Assembly: GCA_017620255.1 (NCBI GenBank)
Contig: JAFZQU010000037.1
Coordinates: 1 to 64,000, forward strand
Reading direction: 5' to 3'
From: Lachnospiraceae bacterium
Lineage (GTDB): Bacteria > Bacillota > Clostridia > Lachnospirales > Lachnospiraceae
DNA length: 64,000 bases
Shown here: one piece after another, positions 42,331 through 50,636 of the stretch
Numbering within the stretch: position 1 is the stretch's first letter
Layout: the number at the start of each line of letters is the position of its first letter
Notes under the pieces: model-generated
The model's input: only the letters and a program-made list of their open reading frames with translations
What the model was told of the DNA's origin: nothing
Databases searched by the model: none
Translations under genes and position numbers: made by a program

Positions 42331-42980
42331 CATTTGTTTTCGGGATATTTTTCATTCAGATATGTAATAATGGCTTCTTTGGCGAGAAGCAGATGTTTGC
42401 TGTTGATCCGGACTGCTTCTTCCCTATCGTCGTCAAGCAGCGCGCGGATGATCTGTGTATGCTCATCGACGGATTCGTGAAAACGCTGCAGGCTTTTGAG
42501 GGAATAGATCCGGAACTGCTGCATCATATCGGCGGTCCGCTCGTAGGTGCTGATGACTAGATTGTTTTTGCTCATGGAAACGATCTTGTGATGCAGTTTC
42601 GCATCTTCCGCAATATAGTCTTCCAGATTGCCTGCCTTGTGGCAGGCTTCCAGATCTTCCAGCGCCCTGTTCAGTATGCGCAGATTCTCCGGGCTCACGT
42701 TGTCGATATGGCGGATCGCGTAATTTTCGAGCAGCGTGCGCAGATCAAAGATATCTTCTATGTCCTTGGCGGTGTATTTTTTGACAAACACACCCCTGTT
42801 CGGGAATTCCACCAGCAGACCGTCAGAAACCAGCTGCCTGAGCGTTTCCCTGACGGGGCTCCTTGAACTCTGAAAGCGTTCGGCCAGTTCCTGCTCGTGC
42901 ATCTGCGTGCCGGGGCTGTAAACACCGCCGCTGATCTCCTTTTTTAAAGTCTCATAGATCTTCTGTTTGAGCGTCTTCAT
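42330..42980 (-). CDS. GntR-family regulator, FCD subfamily, of the sugar-acid locus
   Basis: 216 residues: winged-helix N-terminus (ELAERFQSSRSPVRETLRQL at about residues 32-51) and an FCD effector domain with metal-ligand residues in DAKLHHKI and a later VDEHTQI. FCD regulators commonly answer to hexuronates and gluconate. Convergent with the permease. No ribosome site: a TAAGAT -10 ends 6 bases before the ATG, so the mRNA is probably leaderless. Likely represses the larA promoter. Confidence 0.93.
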   Translation of the reverse strand: MKTLKQKIYETLKKEISGGVYSPGTQMHEQELAERFQSSRSPVRETLRQLVSDGLLVEFPNRGVFVKKYTAKDIEDIFDLRTLLENYAIRHIDNVSPENLRILNRALEDLEACHKAGNLEDYIAEDAKLHHKIVSMSKNNLVISTYERTADMMQQFRIYSLKSLQRFHESVDEHTQIIRALLDDDREEAVRINSKHLLLAKEAIITYLNEKYPENK

Positions 42981-42986
42981 AGTATG

Positions 42987-43015
42987 ATCTTATTTTGATC
43001 CGCGCGAAAAGTCAA
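42987..43015 (-). promoter_or_regulatory. gntR promoter, probably leaderless
   Basis: TTGACT, 17-base spacer, TAAGAT, then 6 bases to the ATG at 42980: the same layout as the pyrC promoter. Confidence 0.55.
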
Positions 43016-43018
43016 CGA

Positions 43019-43047
43019 TTGAAGTATGGGGACCAATCATGTAAAAT
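43019..43047 (+). promoter_or_regulatory. GH9 gene promoter
   Basis: TTGAAG, 17-base spacer, TAAAAT; its -35 begins 4 bases from the divergent gntR -35. Confidence 0.6.
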
Positions 43048-43092
43048 ATGGCTGATACGGGCATTTTATATGTTACGGGAGGGTACTTTATT

Positions 43093-45393
43093 ATGAAAAG
43101 AACGATCACATGGATACTGGTGCTTGCAATGGTCCTGGCATTTTCCGGGTGCGGGATGGATGCGGCGGAACCTGCAGCGCCCGCTGAAGAAAAAACGGAG
43201 ACCGTGCAGGAAGCCACGGATACGGACAGCGGGGAAGCAGATGCAGAGGCTGACGAAGAACAGGAAACAGCGGAGGAAGGTTCCGGCGTTGGCGTGAACA
43301 TGGTCGTGAACGGCGATTTCAGCAACGGCATTGAAAACTGGGGGACTTACTTAAACCACGGCGGTTCCTGTGATTTTCGCGAAGAGAATGAACAGGCGAT
43401 CGTTGATATCGATAAGGCCGGTGCCACGGATTACGGCGTGCAGATCTTTTATGACGGCTTCAAACTGGATCAGGGTGGCGTCTATGAATTCTCTTTTGAT
43501 ATCGATACGACACTGGAGAGGGATGTCGAAGTCAGACTGCAGTTAAACGGCGGCGACTATCATGCCTATTTCGGACAGATCCTGACGGTCAAACCGGGCA
43601 TGGAACACTATTCTTTTGAATTTACCATGGAGGAAGAGACGGATGTGGCGCCGAGACTGTGCTTCAACTTCGGTACGCCGGCAAGCGTGACCGCGCTGGA
43701 TCCGCATGTGATCACGCTCGATAATGTAGCGGTCATTCTGTTAGATGATTCGCACGTGATCAAATCGGAAGTGGTCGATCTCAGTAAGAACGTGAACCTG
43801 GATCAGGTCGGTTTCCTGCCGGATGCCCGCAAGACGGCTGTGATCCGGAGTGAAGGGATCGACGGAACCTTTACCGTAAAAGATACGTCCGGAAAGGAAG
43901 TGTATTCCGGAAAACTCACCGGCCCCGTGGATGCAGTCAATGCGGATGAAAAGGTATACCGGGCGGACTTCAGTGACTTTAAGACACCGGGCGAATATAC
44001 GGTCTGCGTATCGAACGGGGATGAATCCTATCCGTTTAAGATCGGAGAGGATGTGTATGACGATCTGTTAAAGGATACGTTCCTGATGTTATACAGGCAG
44101 AGATGCGGCATGGAGACCGAGGAGAAGATCGCGGGTGAATTTGCACATCCCGTATGTCACGACAGTGAGGCGCTGATCTACGGAACGGACACCTATAAGG
44201 ATGTGAGCGGCGGCTGGCACGACGCGGGTGATTACGGCAGATATGTCGTTGCCGGTGCCACGACAGTCGAGGATCTGTTCCTTGCCTATGAAGATTTCCC
44301 CACGCTCTGGGACAGAGATGACATCGGGATCCCGGAGAGCGGGAACGGCATCCCGGACATTCTGGACGAGGCAGCTTATGAACTGAAATGGATGCTGAAG
44401 ATGCAGGATGAAAAGACCGGCGGCGTATATCATAAGGTTACCTGCCGTGAATTCCCTGAATTCGTAATGCCGCAGGAAGAAACGGAAGAGCTGGTGATCG
44501 CGGCTGTTTCCAATACGGCGACGGGTGATTTTGCCGCTGTGATGGCAAAGGCCTCCGATCTGTATGCGGATATTGATCCCGCGTTTGCAAAGACGGCGCT
44601 TGATGCGGCAAAGAAGGCATACGCATATCTGGAAGAGCATAAGAGCGCACCGAGTTACAAGAACCCTGAAGAGATCACGACCGGCGAATATCCGGACGGA
44701 CAGTACAAGGATGAGATGTACTGGGCGGCTGTGGAGCTTTACCGGCTCACCGGAGAGGAAAAATACAAACAGTATGCGGAGGAACTGCTGGATCTCTACA
44801 TCCTGCACGGTTTCGGTTGGGATAAGATGGGCAGTTACGGAAATATCGCCTATCTCCGGATGGATGAAGCAAAGCAGGATCCGGCATTCCGTGAAAAGAT
44901 CCTTACGGATATCAAAAAGAAGGCGGATGAGTATCTGCAGAATGCGGAAACGGACGGCTATATGGTGGCGCTCGGTGACAATTACTGCTGGGGCTCTAAC
45001 TTAAGCGTCTGTGCGTATGCAAGGCAGATGCTGCTTGCAAGAGAGGCGCCGGGTGCGGATCAAGACGCATATGAACAGGCTGCATACGACCAGCTTTCCT
45101 ATATTCTCGGACAGAATGCGACAGGATACTGTTTTGTGACCGGATACGGCGGTCTGTCCGCGCAGAATCCGCACCACAGGCCGAGCGTTGCCGTCGGAAA
45201 ACCGATGCCAGGCATGGTCATCGGCGGGCCGGACGGGTTCGGCGAGGATTCCTATGTCAAATCCGTGCTGGCGGATGAACCGCCTGCAAAGTGCTATGCG
45301 GACAACGCGCAGAGTTATTCCACCAATGAGGTCACGATCTACTGGAATTCGCCCTTCGTATATCTGCTTTCGGCCATGATGGATACATATTAG
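43093..45393 (+). CDS. GH9 glycosidase (endoglucanase-type) lipoprotein
   Basis: 766 residues. Lipoprotein signal ending LAFSGC, acidic linker (about 20-65), a CBM4/9-like module (about 70-225; MVVNGDFSNGIENWG), an Ig-like cellulase N-terminal domain (about 230-320; VDLSKNVNLDQVGFLPD), and the GH9 catalytic domain (about 325-760) with GGWHDAGDYGRYV (nucleophile-assisting Asp pair), NPHHRPS and a C-terminal NEVTIYWNSPF (acid Glu). Attacks beta-1,4-glucan or related oligosaccharides at the cell surface. GGGAGG site. Confidence 0.94.
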   Translation: MKRTITWILVLAMVLAFSGCGMDAAEPAAPAEEKTETVQEATDTDSGEADAEADEEQETAEEGSGVGVNMVVNGDFSNGIENWGTYLNHGGSCDFREENEQAIVDIDKAGATDYGVQIFYDGFKLDQGGVYEFSFDIDTTLERDVEVRLQLNGGDYHAYFGQILTVKPGMEHYSFEFTMEEETDVAPRLCFNFGTPASVTALDPHVITLDNVAVILLDDSHVIKSEVVDLSKNVNLDQVGFLPDARKTAVIRSEGIDGTFTVKDTSGKEVYSGKLTGPVDAVNADEKVYRADFSDFKTPGEYTVCVSNGDESYPFKIGEDVYDDLLKDTFLMLYRQRCGMETEEKIAGEFAHPVCHDSEALIYGTDTYKDVSGGWHDAGDYGRYVVAGATTVEDLFLAYEDFPTLWDRDDIGIPESGNGIPDILDEAAYELKWMLKMQDEKTGGVYHKVTCREFPEFVMPQEETEELVIAAVSNTATGDFAAVMAKASDLYADIDPAFAKTALDAAKKAYAYLEEHKSAPSYKNPEEITTGEYPDGQYKDEMYWAAVELYRLTGEEKYKQYAEELLDLYILHGFGWDKMGSYGNIAYLRMDEAKQDPAFREKILTDIKKKADEYLQNAETDGYMVALGDNYCWGSNLSVCAYARQMLLAREAPGADQDAYEQAAYDQLSYILGQNATGYCFVTGYGGLSAQNPHHRPSVAVGKPMPGMVIGGPDGFGEDSYVKSVLADEPPAKCYADNAQSYSTNEVTIYWNSPFVYLLSAMMDTY

Positions 45394-45461
45394 CAATTTT
45401 TAGGAACTGAAAAGCAATAATCATATAGTCACGGACGCTTCTTTATGTTTTCATTTTTATT

Positions 45462-46439
45462 ATGAAGAGAGCGAACGAAAGAAAACCGTTGATCAGGACC
45501 ATTTATACGGCAGATCCTTCCGCCCATGTGTTTGACGGAAAGATCTATATCTATCCTTCGCACGATTTTGCCCACGATTGTCCGGATGACGACAACGGAG
45601 ACCAGTACATCATGAAGGACTATCATGTCCTGTCCATGGAAGATCTGGATTCCGAATGTGTTGATAACGGGCTGGCGCTTTCCGAGGATGATGTACCCTG
45701 GGTGAGCAGACAGATGTGGGCGCCGGACTGCGTGAAGGTAGACGGGAAGTTTTATCTGGTCTTCCCGGCCAAGGATCATGACGGGATCTTCCGGATCGGC
45801 GTTGCGGTTTCCGATTCACCAACCGGACCGTTCGTACCGCAGAAGGACTATATACAGGGGAGTTACAGTATCGATCCCGCTGTCCTGGTGGACGATGATG
45901 AACGGATCTACTGCTATTACGGCGGCCTCTGGGGCGGACAGCTTGAGATGTGGCAGTCGGGCAGCTTCGATGAGAACGCACACAGGCCCGAAGGCGACGA
46001 AGATGCGCTGGGACCGATGTTTGCCGAATTCAACAGGGAAATGAACGCTTTCATCACCGAGCCGAAACATTTGGAGATCCTGGATGAAAACGGGCAGAAA
46101 CTGAAGGCTAAAGACGAGGACCGCAGATATTTTGAAGGCCCCTGGATGCATAAATACAACGGGAAATACTACTTATCCTATTCCACGGGCACAACGCATT
46201 ATCTGTGCTATGCGGAGGGGGACAGACCGGACGGTCCCTTTACCTATAAGGGAAGGATCATGGAACCGGTGCTCGGCTGGACAACACATCACTCGATCGT
46301 GGAGATCGCAGGCGAGTGGTATCTGTTCTATCATGACTGTGAATTATCCGGCGGGATCACACACGAACGCTGCGTGAAATATACAACACTTCAGATCGCG
46401 AAGGACGGTACGATCGAAACGATCCACCCCTATGAATAA
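45462..46439 (+). CDS. GH43-family glycosidase, intracellular
   Basis: 325 residues in a five-bladed propeller pattern: IYTADPSAHVFDGKIYIYP with the base Asp, SIDPAVLVDDDERIY with the pKa-modulating Asp and YFEGPWMHKYNGKYYLSYS with the acid Glu. Acts on beta-xylosides or alpha-arabinosides. No signal peptide, so it works on imported oligosaccharides. No ribosome site is visible before ATG 45462 and the leader is T-rich, so translation may be weak. It lies 68 bases after the GH9 gene. Confidence 0.92.
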   Translation: MKRANERKPLIRTIYTADPSAHVFDGKIYIYPSHDFAHDCPDDDNGDQYIMKDYHVLSMEDLDSECVDNGLALSEDDVPWVSRQMWAPDCVKVDGKFYLVFPAKDHDGIFRIGVAVSDSPTGPFVPQKDYIQGSYSIDPAVLVDDDERIYCYYGGLWGGQLEMWQSGSFDENAHRPEGDEDALGPMFAEFNREMNAFITEPKHLEILDENGQKLKAKDEDRRYFEGPWMHKYNGKYYLSYSTGTTHYLCYAEGDRPDGPFTYKGRIMEPVLGWTTHHSIVEIAGEWYLFYHDCELSGGITHERCVKYTTLQIAKDGTIETIHPYE

Positions 46440-46491
46440 GGCGTTTGTGAACAGATGTGAATAAATTGTGAATAAATTTTAAATTTTTTGC

Positions 46492-46520
46492 GTGACATAT
46501 GAACAAAAGTGTGATATCAT
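46492..46520 (+). promoter_or_regulatory. promoter of the sugar ABC transporter operon
   Basis: GTGACA, 17-base spacer, TATCAT; start near 46527, with about 57 bases of leader. The AT-rich stretch upstream (46461-46490) may act as an UP element. Confidence 0.5.
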
Positions 46521-46583
46521 CATCCATGTATCAATGATATAAGGCATAGTGCTTTATATATATTACGCAAGGGAGGAAACGAA

Positions 46584-48026
46584 ATGAAAAAGAAAGTTTT
46601 AAGCGTAGTACTTAGCGTTGCTATGGTAGCTACACTGCTTGCCGGATGTGGCGCAGCAGCAGAAGCACCCGTAGCAGAAGCTCCTGCAGCAGAAGAACCT
46701 GCAGCAGAAGAGCCTGCAGCAGAAGAGCCTGCAGCAGCAGAAGAAGTTGCTGAAGCTCCGGCTGGCGACAATGTGATCAATCTGTGGTCCTTCACAGACG
46801 AGATCCCGGGAATGGTTGACAAGTTCTTAGAGGCTAATCCTGATTTCGGTTACACTGTAAACACAACCATCATCGCTACAACAGATGGTGCTTATCAGCC
46901 CGCTCTGGACGCAGCTCTGGCAGCAGGTGGCGCAGAAGCTCCTGATATGTATGCAGCAGAAGCAGCTTTCGTTCTGAAGTATACACAGGGTGATGCTTAC
47001 CAGTATGCAGCTCCTTACAAGGATCTCGGTATCGATGTTGATAACGAGCTCAAGGCTGCTGACATCGCTCAGTACACAGTTGATATCGGAACAAACCCGG
47101 ATGGTGATCTGGTAGCTCTTGGTTATCAGGCAACAGGCGGTGCTTTCATTTACCGTCGTTCCATCGCTAAGGACGTATTCGGTTCTGATGATCCGGAAAC
47201 CGTTGCAGCTGAGATCGGTGCAGGTTCCCAGAACTTCGATAAGTTCTTCGAAGCAGCTAAGAAGTTAAAAGACAAAGGTTATGCTATCGTATCCGGTGAC
47301 GGCGATCTGTGGCACGCAGTTGAGAACAGCTCCGATCAGGGCTGGATCGTAGACGGCAAGCTGACGATCGATCCTAAGAGAGAAGCTTTCTTAGACTACT
47401 CCAAGGAACTGAAAGACAACGGTTATCATAATGATACTCAGGACTGGACAGATGCATGGTTCGCTGATATGAAGGACGAAGGTCCTAAGGGCGTATTCGC
47501 ATTCTTTGGTCCTGCATGGCTGATCAACTACACACTGGCTCCTAACTGTGGTGGCGAAGCTGTTGGCGAAGGCACATACGGTGACTGGGCAGTATGCGCA
47601 CCTCCGGTTGGTTTCTTCTGGGGCGGCACATGGGTTCTTGCTAACAAGGATTCGACAAAGAAAGAAGCAGTTGGCCAGATCATTGACTGGATCACTCTGA
47701 ACTGCACAGAAGACGGCTTACAGTACAAGTGGGCAAACGGTACTCTGAACGGCGAAGGCGGTACAAAGGACTGCGTAGCTTCCGGTACAGTAATGGCTAT
47801 GTCCGATGGTTCTCTTGATTTCTTAGGCGGACAGAACATGTTCGATGCATTTGTTCCTGCTAACCAGTATGCAAATGGTAAGAACCTGACTCAGTACGAC
47901 GAGACGATCAACTCCTACTGGAGAGATGCTGTTCGTCAGTACACATCAGGTGACAAGGACAGAGATGCTGCAATCGCAGACTTCAAGACAAACGTTGGTG
48001 ACAACCTTGACGTTGTAGTTGAATAA
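46584..48026 (+). CDS. sugar ABC transporter substrate-binding lipoprotein
   Basis: 480 residues. Lipoprotein signal ending TLLAGC, a PAAEE-repeat linker (about 28-58), then a type 1 extracellular solute-binding domain like MalE (about 62-480; NVINLWSFTDEIPGMV, later VFAFFGPAWLI). GGGAGG site. Codon use differs sharply from the neighbours (more T- and A-ending codons such as GCT, GCA, GGT), as in very highly expressed genes. Probably binds an oligosaccharide released by the surface glycosidases. Confidence 0.94.
   Translation: MKKKVLSVVLSVAMVATLLAGCGAAAEAPVAEAPAAEEPAAEEPAAEEPAAAEEVAEAPAGDNVINLWSFTDEIPGMVDKFLEANPDFGYTVNTTIIATTDGAYQPALDAALAAGGAEAPDMYAAEAAFVLKYTQGDAYQYAAPYKDLGIDVDNELKAADIAQYTVDIGTNPDGDLVALGYQATGGAFIYRRSIAKDVFGSDDPETVAAEIGAGSQNFDKFFEAAKKLKDKGYAIVSGDGDLWHAVENSSDQGWIVDGKLTIDPKREAFLDYSKELKDNGYHNDTQDWTDAWFADMKDEGPKGVFAFFGPAWLINYTLAPNCGGEAVGEGTYGDWAVCAPPVGFFWGGTWVLANKDSTKKEAVGQIIDWITLNCTEDGLQYKWANGTLNGEGGTKDCVASGTVMAMSDGSLDFLGGQNMFDAFVPANQYANGKNLTQYDETINSYWRDAVRQYTSGDKDRDAAIADFKTNVGDNLDVVVE
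46686..46730 (+). repeat. three tandem 15-bp units coding PAAEE-type repeats
   Basis: GCAGCAGAAGARCCT three times in a row, giving AAEEP repeats in the linker behind the lipid anchor. Prone to copy-number slippage, which would change linker length without a frameshift. Confidence 0.8.
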
Positions 48027-48060
48027 TCTATATAGATAATCAACTGACTCTGTGATATAA

Positions 48061-48092
48061 TATGGGCGGTGGAGCATTCTCCGCCGCCCATA
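48061..48092 (+). terminator. intercistronic stem-loop between the binding protein and permease
   Basis: A 14-bp stem (TATGGGCGGTGGAG) with CATT loop and one wobble, followed by a short AT stretch rather than T6. Typical of partial termination or mRNA stabilisation giving more binding protein than permease. Confidence 0.75.
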
Positions 48093-48122
48093 ATTTATGC
48101 AATGTATTGTTGGAGGACATGT

Positions 48123-49112
48123 ATGAAGCAAAAGAAACTCAGCTATGCGAAATACGGATATATGTTCTGTATTCCGTTTACGATCGCTTTTCTGATCTTT
48201 CAGCTCTACCCCGTATTGTACACGGCGGCGATCGGTTTTACCGATCTGAAGGGCCTTGGCAATACGGCGATCCATTTCTTATCCAGTGATCCGTTCAAGA
48301 ATTTCAAAACGATCTTAACAAACGGTTCCTTCAGGACAGCGTTTAAGAACACCTGGATGATCTGGGGGCTGAACTTTGTACCGCAGGTGCTTTTGGCACT
48401 GCTGCTTGCCGCTATCTTTACCAGTACCAGAGGAAAGATCAAGGGGCAGGGATTTTTCAAAGTCGTATTCTATATGCCGAACATCATCACGGCCGCAACG
48501 GTTGCGATCCTGTTCGCATCGTTCTTCGGATATCCGATGGGCCCGATGAACGACATCGTAACTACTCTGGGCATTTCCGATAAGCCTGTCTTTTTCCTGC
48601 AAAGCAAGACAACGGCGAGAGGGATCGTCGCCTTCATCCAGTTCTGGATGTGGTACGGCTATTCCATGATCGTTTTCATATCCGGTATCCTGGGTATCAG
48701 CCCGGATATCTTTGAGGCAGCCGAAGTGGACGGCGCGACCAGATTCCAGCAGTTTATCCATGTTACACTGCCGAACCTGCGTACGATCATGCTGTTCTCG
48801 CTTGTTACATCCCTGATCGGTGGTCTGCAGATGTTCGATATCCCGCAGCTCTTCATCACCAAGAGCGGCCCGGACAATGCAACACTGACGACCAGCTGCT
48901 TCATTTACAACCAGGCGTTTGCCGGCAGTTACATGTACAACCGTGCAGCCGCCGCAAGTATGATCATGTTCCTGATCATTTGTGTATGCTCCGCGATCCT
49001 GTTCTATCTCATGAGAGACAAGGACGAGGTTGCCCTGCATAAGATGATCAGACAGCAGGAGAAAGAATACAGAAAGAGATTAAAAGCAGAAAAACAGGGA
49101 GGTGACCGCTAA
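48123..49112 (+). CDS. sugar ABC transporter permease, MalF-like
   Basis: 329 residues with six or seven helices. The EAA coupling motif is present as EAAEVDGATRFQQFIHVTLP around residue 210. Start at 48123 with TTGGAGG 7 bases upstream; the longer frame covers the stem-loop. The C-terminus ends in a basic cytoplasmic tail. Its stop shares a base with the next ATG (TAATG). No ATPase gene is nearby, so it must share a general MsmX-type ATPase. Confidence 0.93.
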   Translation: MKQKKLSYAKYGYMFCIPFTIAFLIFQLYPVLYTAAIGFTDLKGLGNTAIHFLSSDPFKNFKTILTNGSFRTAFKNTWMIWGLNFVPQVLLALLLAAIFTSTRGKIKGQGFFKVVFYMPNIITAATVAILFASFFGYPMGPMNDIVTTLGISDKPVFFLQSKTTARGIVAFIQFWMWYGYSMIVFISGILGISPDIFEAAEVDGATRFQQFIHVTLPNLRTIMLFSLVTSLIGGLQMFDIPQLFITKSGPDNATLTTSCFIYNQAFAGSYMYNRAAAASMIMFLIICVCSAILFYLMRDKDEVALHKMIRQQEKEYRKRLKAEKQGGDR

Positions 49113-49957
49113 TGCATACTAAAAAACGTACTCCCGTAGCTTATCTGATCATTGTATATATTCTTTGTATCTTACTGGCAGCATTAAGTATTTTCCCGTT
49201 CTGGGTAATGGTTGTGAACGCAACACGTTCTACGACGCAGATCCAGCAGCACGCTGTATCGCTTGTTCCGTCGTCTTACCTGATGAACAACTTAAGGATC
49301 CTGCTCGGTAAGAGCTTTAACCCGGCCAGAGGGTTTATGAACTCCATCATCATTTCCGTCTGCGCAACGGCCTGCTCCGTTTACTTCTCAACTTTGACGG
49401 CATACGGCATCGTTGTTTACAACTGGAAACTGAAAAGAGCGTTCTTCACCTTCATCATGGCGATCATGATGATCCCCGGCCAGGTAACTATGATCGGTTA
49501 CTATCAGATGGTTTACAAGATCCACATGACAAACAATCTGTTAATGCTGATCCTGCCTGCGATCCAGGCACCGGCCATGGTATTCTTTATGAGACAGTAC
49601 ATGATCCCGGCACTTTCGCTTGAGATCGTACAGTCGGCCCGTATCGACGGCGCAAAGGAATTCTACATCTTCAACCGTATCGCGCTTCCGATCATGAAAC
49701 CGGCTATTGCCACACAGGCGATCTTCAGTTTCGTAACGAACTGGAATGACCTGTTCCGCCCGATGGTTCTTTTGACAGACCAGAAGAACTACACCATGCC
49801 GATCATGGTAAGTCTTCTGAAGGGTGATATTTATAAGACCGAATTCGGTTCCATTTATCTCGGCCTGACACTGACGGTACTTCCGCTGTTTGTTGTATAC
49901 TTCCTGTTATCGAAGTACATCATCGCGGGTGTTGCCCTTGGTTCCGTAAAAGGCTGA
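49112..49957 (+). CDS. sugar ABC transporter permease, MalG-like
   Basis: 281 residues, six helices, EAA motif as QSARIDGAKEFYIFNRIALP near residue 175. Forms the channel with the MalF-like protein. Overlaps it by one base and ends at a strong terminator, closing the three-gene operon. Confidence 0.94.
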   Translation: MHTKKRTPVAYLIIVYILCILLAALSIFPFWVMVVNATRSTTQIQQHAVSLVPSSYLMNNLRILLGKSFNPARGFMNSIIISVCATACSVYFSTLTAYGIVVYNWKLKRAFFTFIMAIMMIPGQVTMIGYYQMVYKIHMTNNLLMLILPAIQAPAMVFFMRQYMIPALSLEIVQSARIDGAKEFYIFNRIALPIMKPAIATQAIFSFVTNWNDLFRPMVLLTDQKNYTMPIMVSLLKGDIYKTEFGSIYLGLTLTVLPLFVVYFLLSKYIIAGVALGSVKG

Positions 49958-49992
49958 CCGGACCGGATCTCCGACAAGATATTGCAAGATGG

Positions 49993-50019
49993 ACGGGGTG
50001 CAAAAGCACCCCGTTTTTT
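49993..50019 (+). terminator. terminator of the sugar ABC transporter operon
   Basis: ACGGGGTGC, AAAA loop, GCACCCCGT, then T6. Confidence 0.88.
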
Positions 50020-50030
50020 ATGCGATTCTT

Positions 50031-50059
50031 CCGACAAAATCATGCGGATATGGTATAAT
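50031..50059 (+). promoter_or_regulatory. promoter of the 50-55 kb operon
   Basis: CCGACA, 17-base spacer, TATAAT with a TGG extension. Drives the hypothetical, GH13, radical SAM and Cys-tail genes. Confidence 0.6.
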
Positions 50060-50080
50060 AAGGCAGTATGGGAGGAAGGC

Positions 50081-50632
50081 ATGGCTGTAAAGATGACAAC
50101 GGAAAAAATGAATGACCGTAATGAGATCCTTACGGACCTGATCAGTCTCGGAAAGCGGGGCTCCATGTTGCCGTCCGGACTCTCCGAAGAGGACACCGTT
50201 CCGGCGCTTTTTGAGAAGACGGATGCTGTCGTGGAAGGACTTGCTGCAGGCCTGAGTGAGCGGTTGCACAATCCGAAGAACTTTATGATCGCGTTCGTTT
50301 CCTTTGCCATGTATGCGGGCATGGGTGCGGTGCGTTTATACGGGGAAGATCCCATAGCTGTGGAGAAAGAGGGGGTGCTGGAAACGTTGCTTTTCCGTAC
50401 GGACCTTTTGTCTCTGGATACCTATGTGTCAGATCTTGTACAGATCGATGCCGATCCGGCCTATGCCATGAAATTTCGTGATTTTCTGGGCCTGTTTCAG
50501 ACACGTGCCCTGATGCTTTGCTGCAATAAGGACGTGGGCAGGCTGAATGAAGATACCTGCAGGGAGGCCGCCGGGGCGATGTACAGGCTCGGCCTGTTAA
50601 TGGAAGTGAACCGTGAAAAGGGAGAGGGCTGA
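50081..50632 (+). CDS. hypothetical helical protein
   Basis: 183 residues, soluble, mostly helical, acidic, with no recognised domain, signal peptide or Cys cluster. GGGAGGAAGG lies just before ATG 50081. First gene of an operon with GH13, radical SAM and the Cys-tail protein; 4 bases separate it from the GH13 ATG. A segment LHNPKNFMIAFVSFAMYAGMG could be amphipathic or membrane-near. Confidence 0.7.
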   Translation: MAVKMTTEKMNDRNEILTDLISLGKRGSMLPSGLSEEDTVPALFEKTDAVVEGLAAGLSERLHNPKNFMIAFVSFAMYAGMGAVRLYGEDPIAVEKEGVLETLLFRTDLLSLDTYVSDLVQIDADPAYAMKFRDFLGLFQTRALMLCCNKDVGRLNEDTCREAAGAMYRLGLLMEVNREKGEG

Positions 50633-50636
50633 CAGA

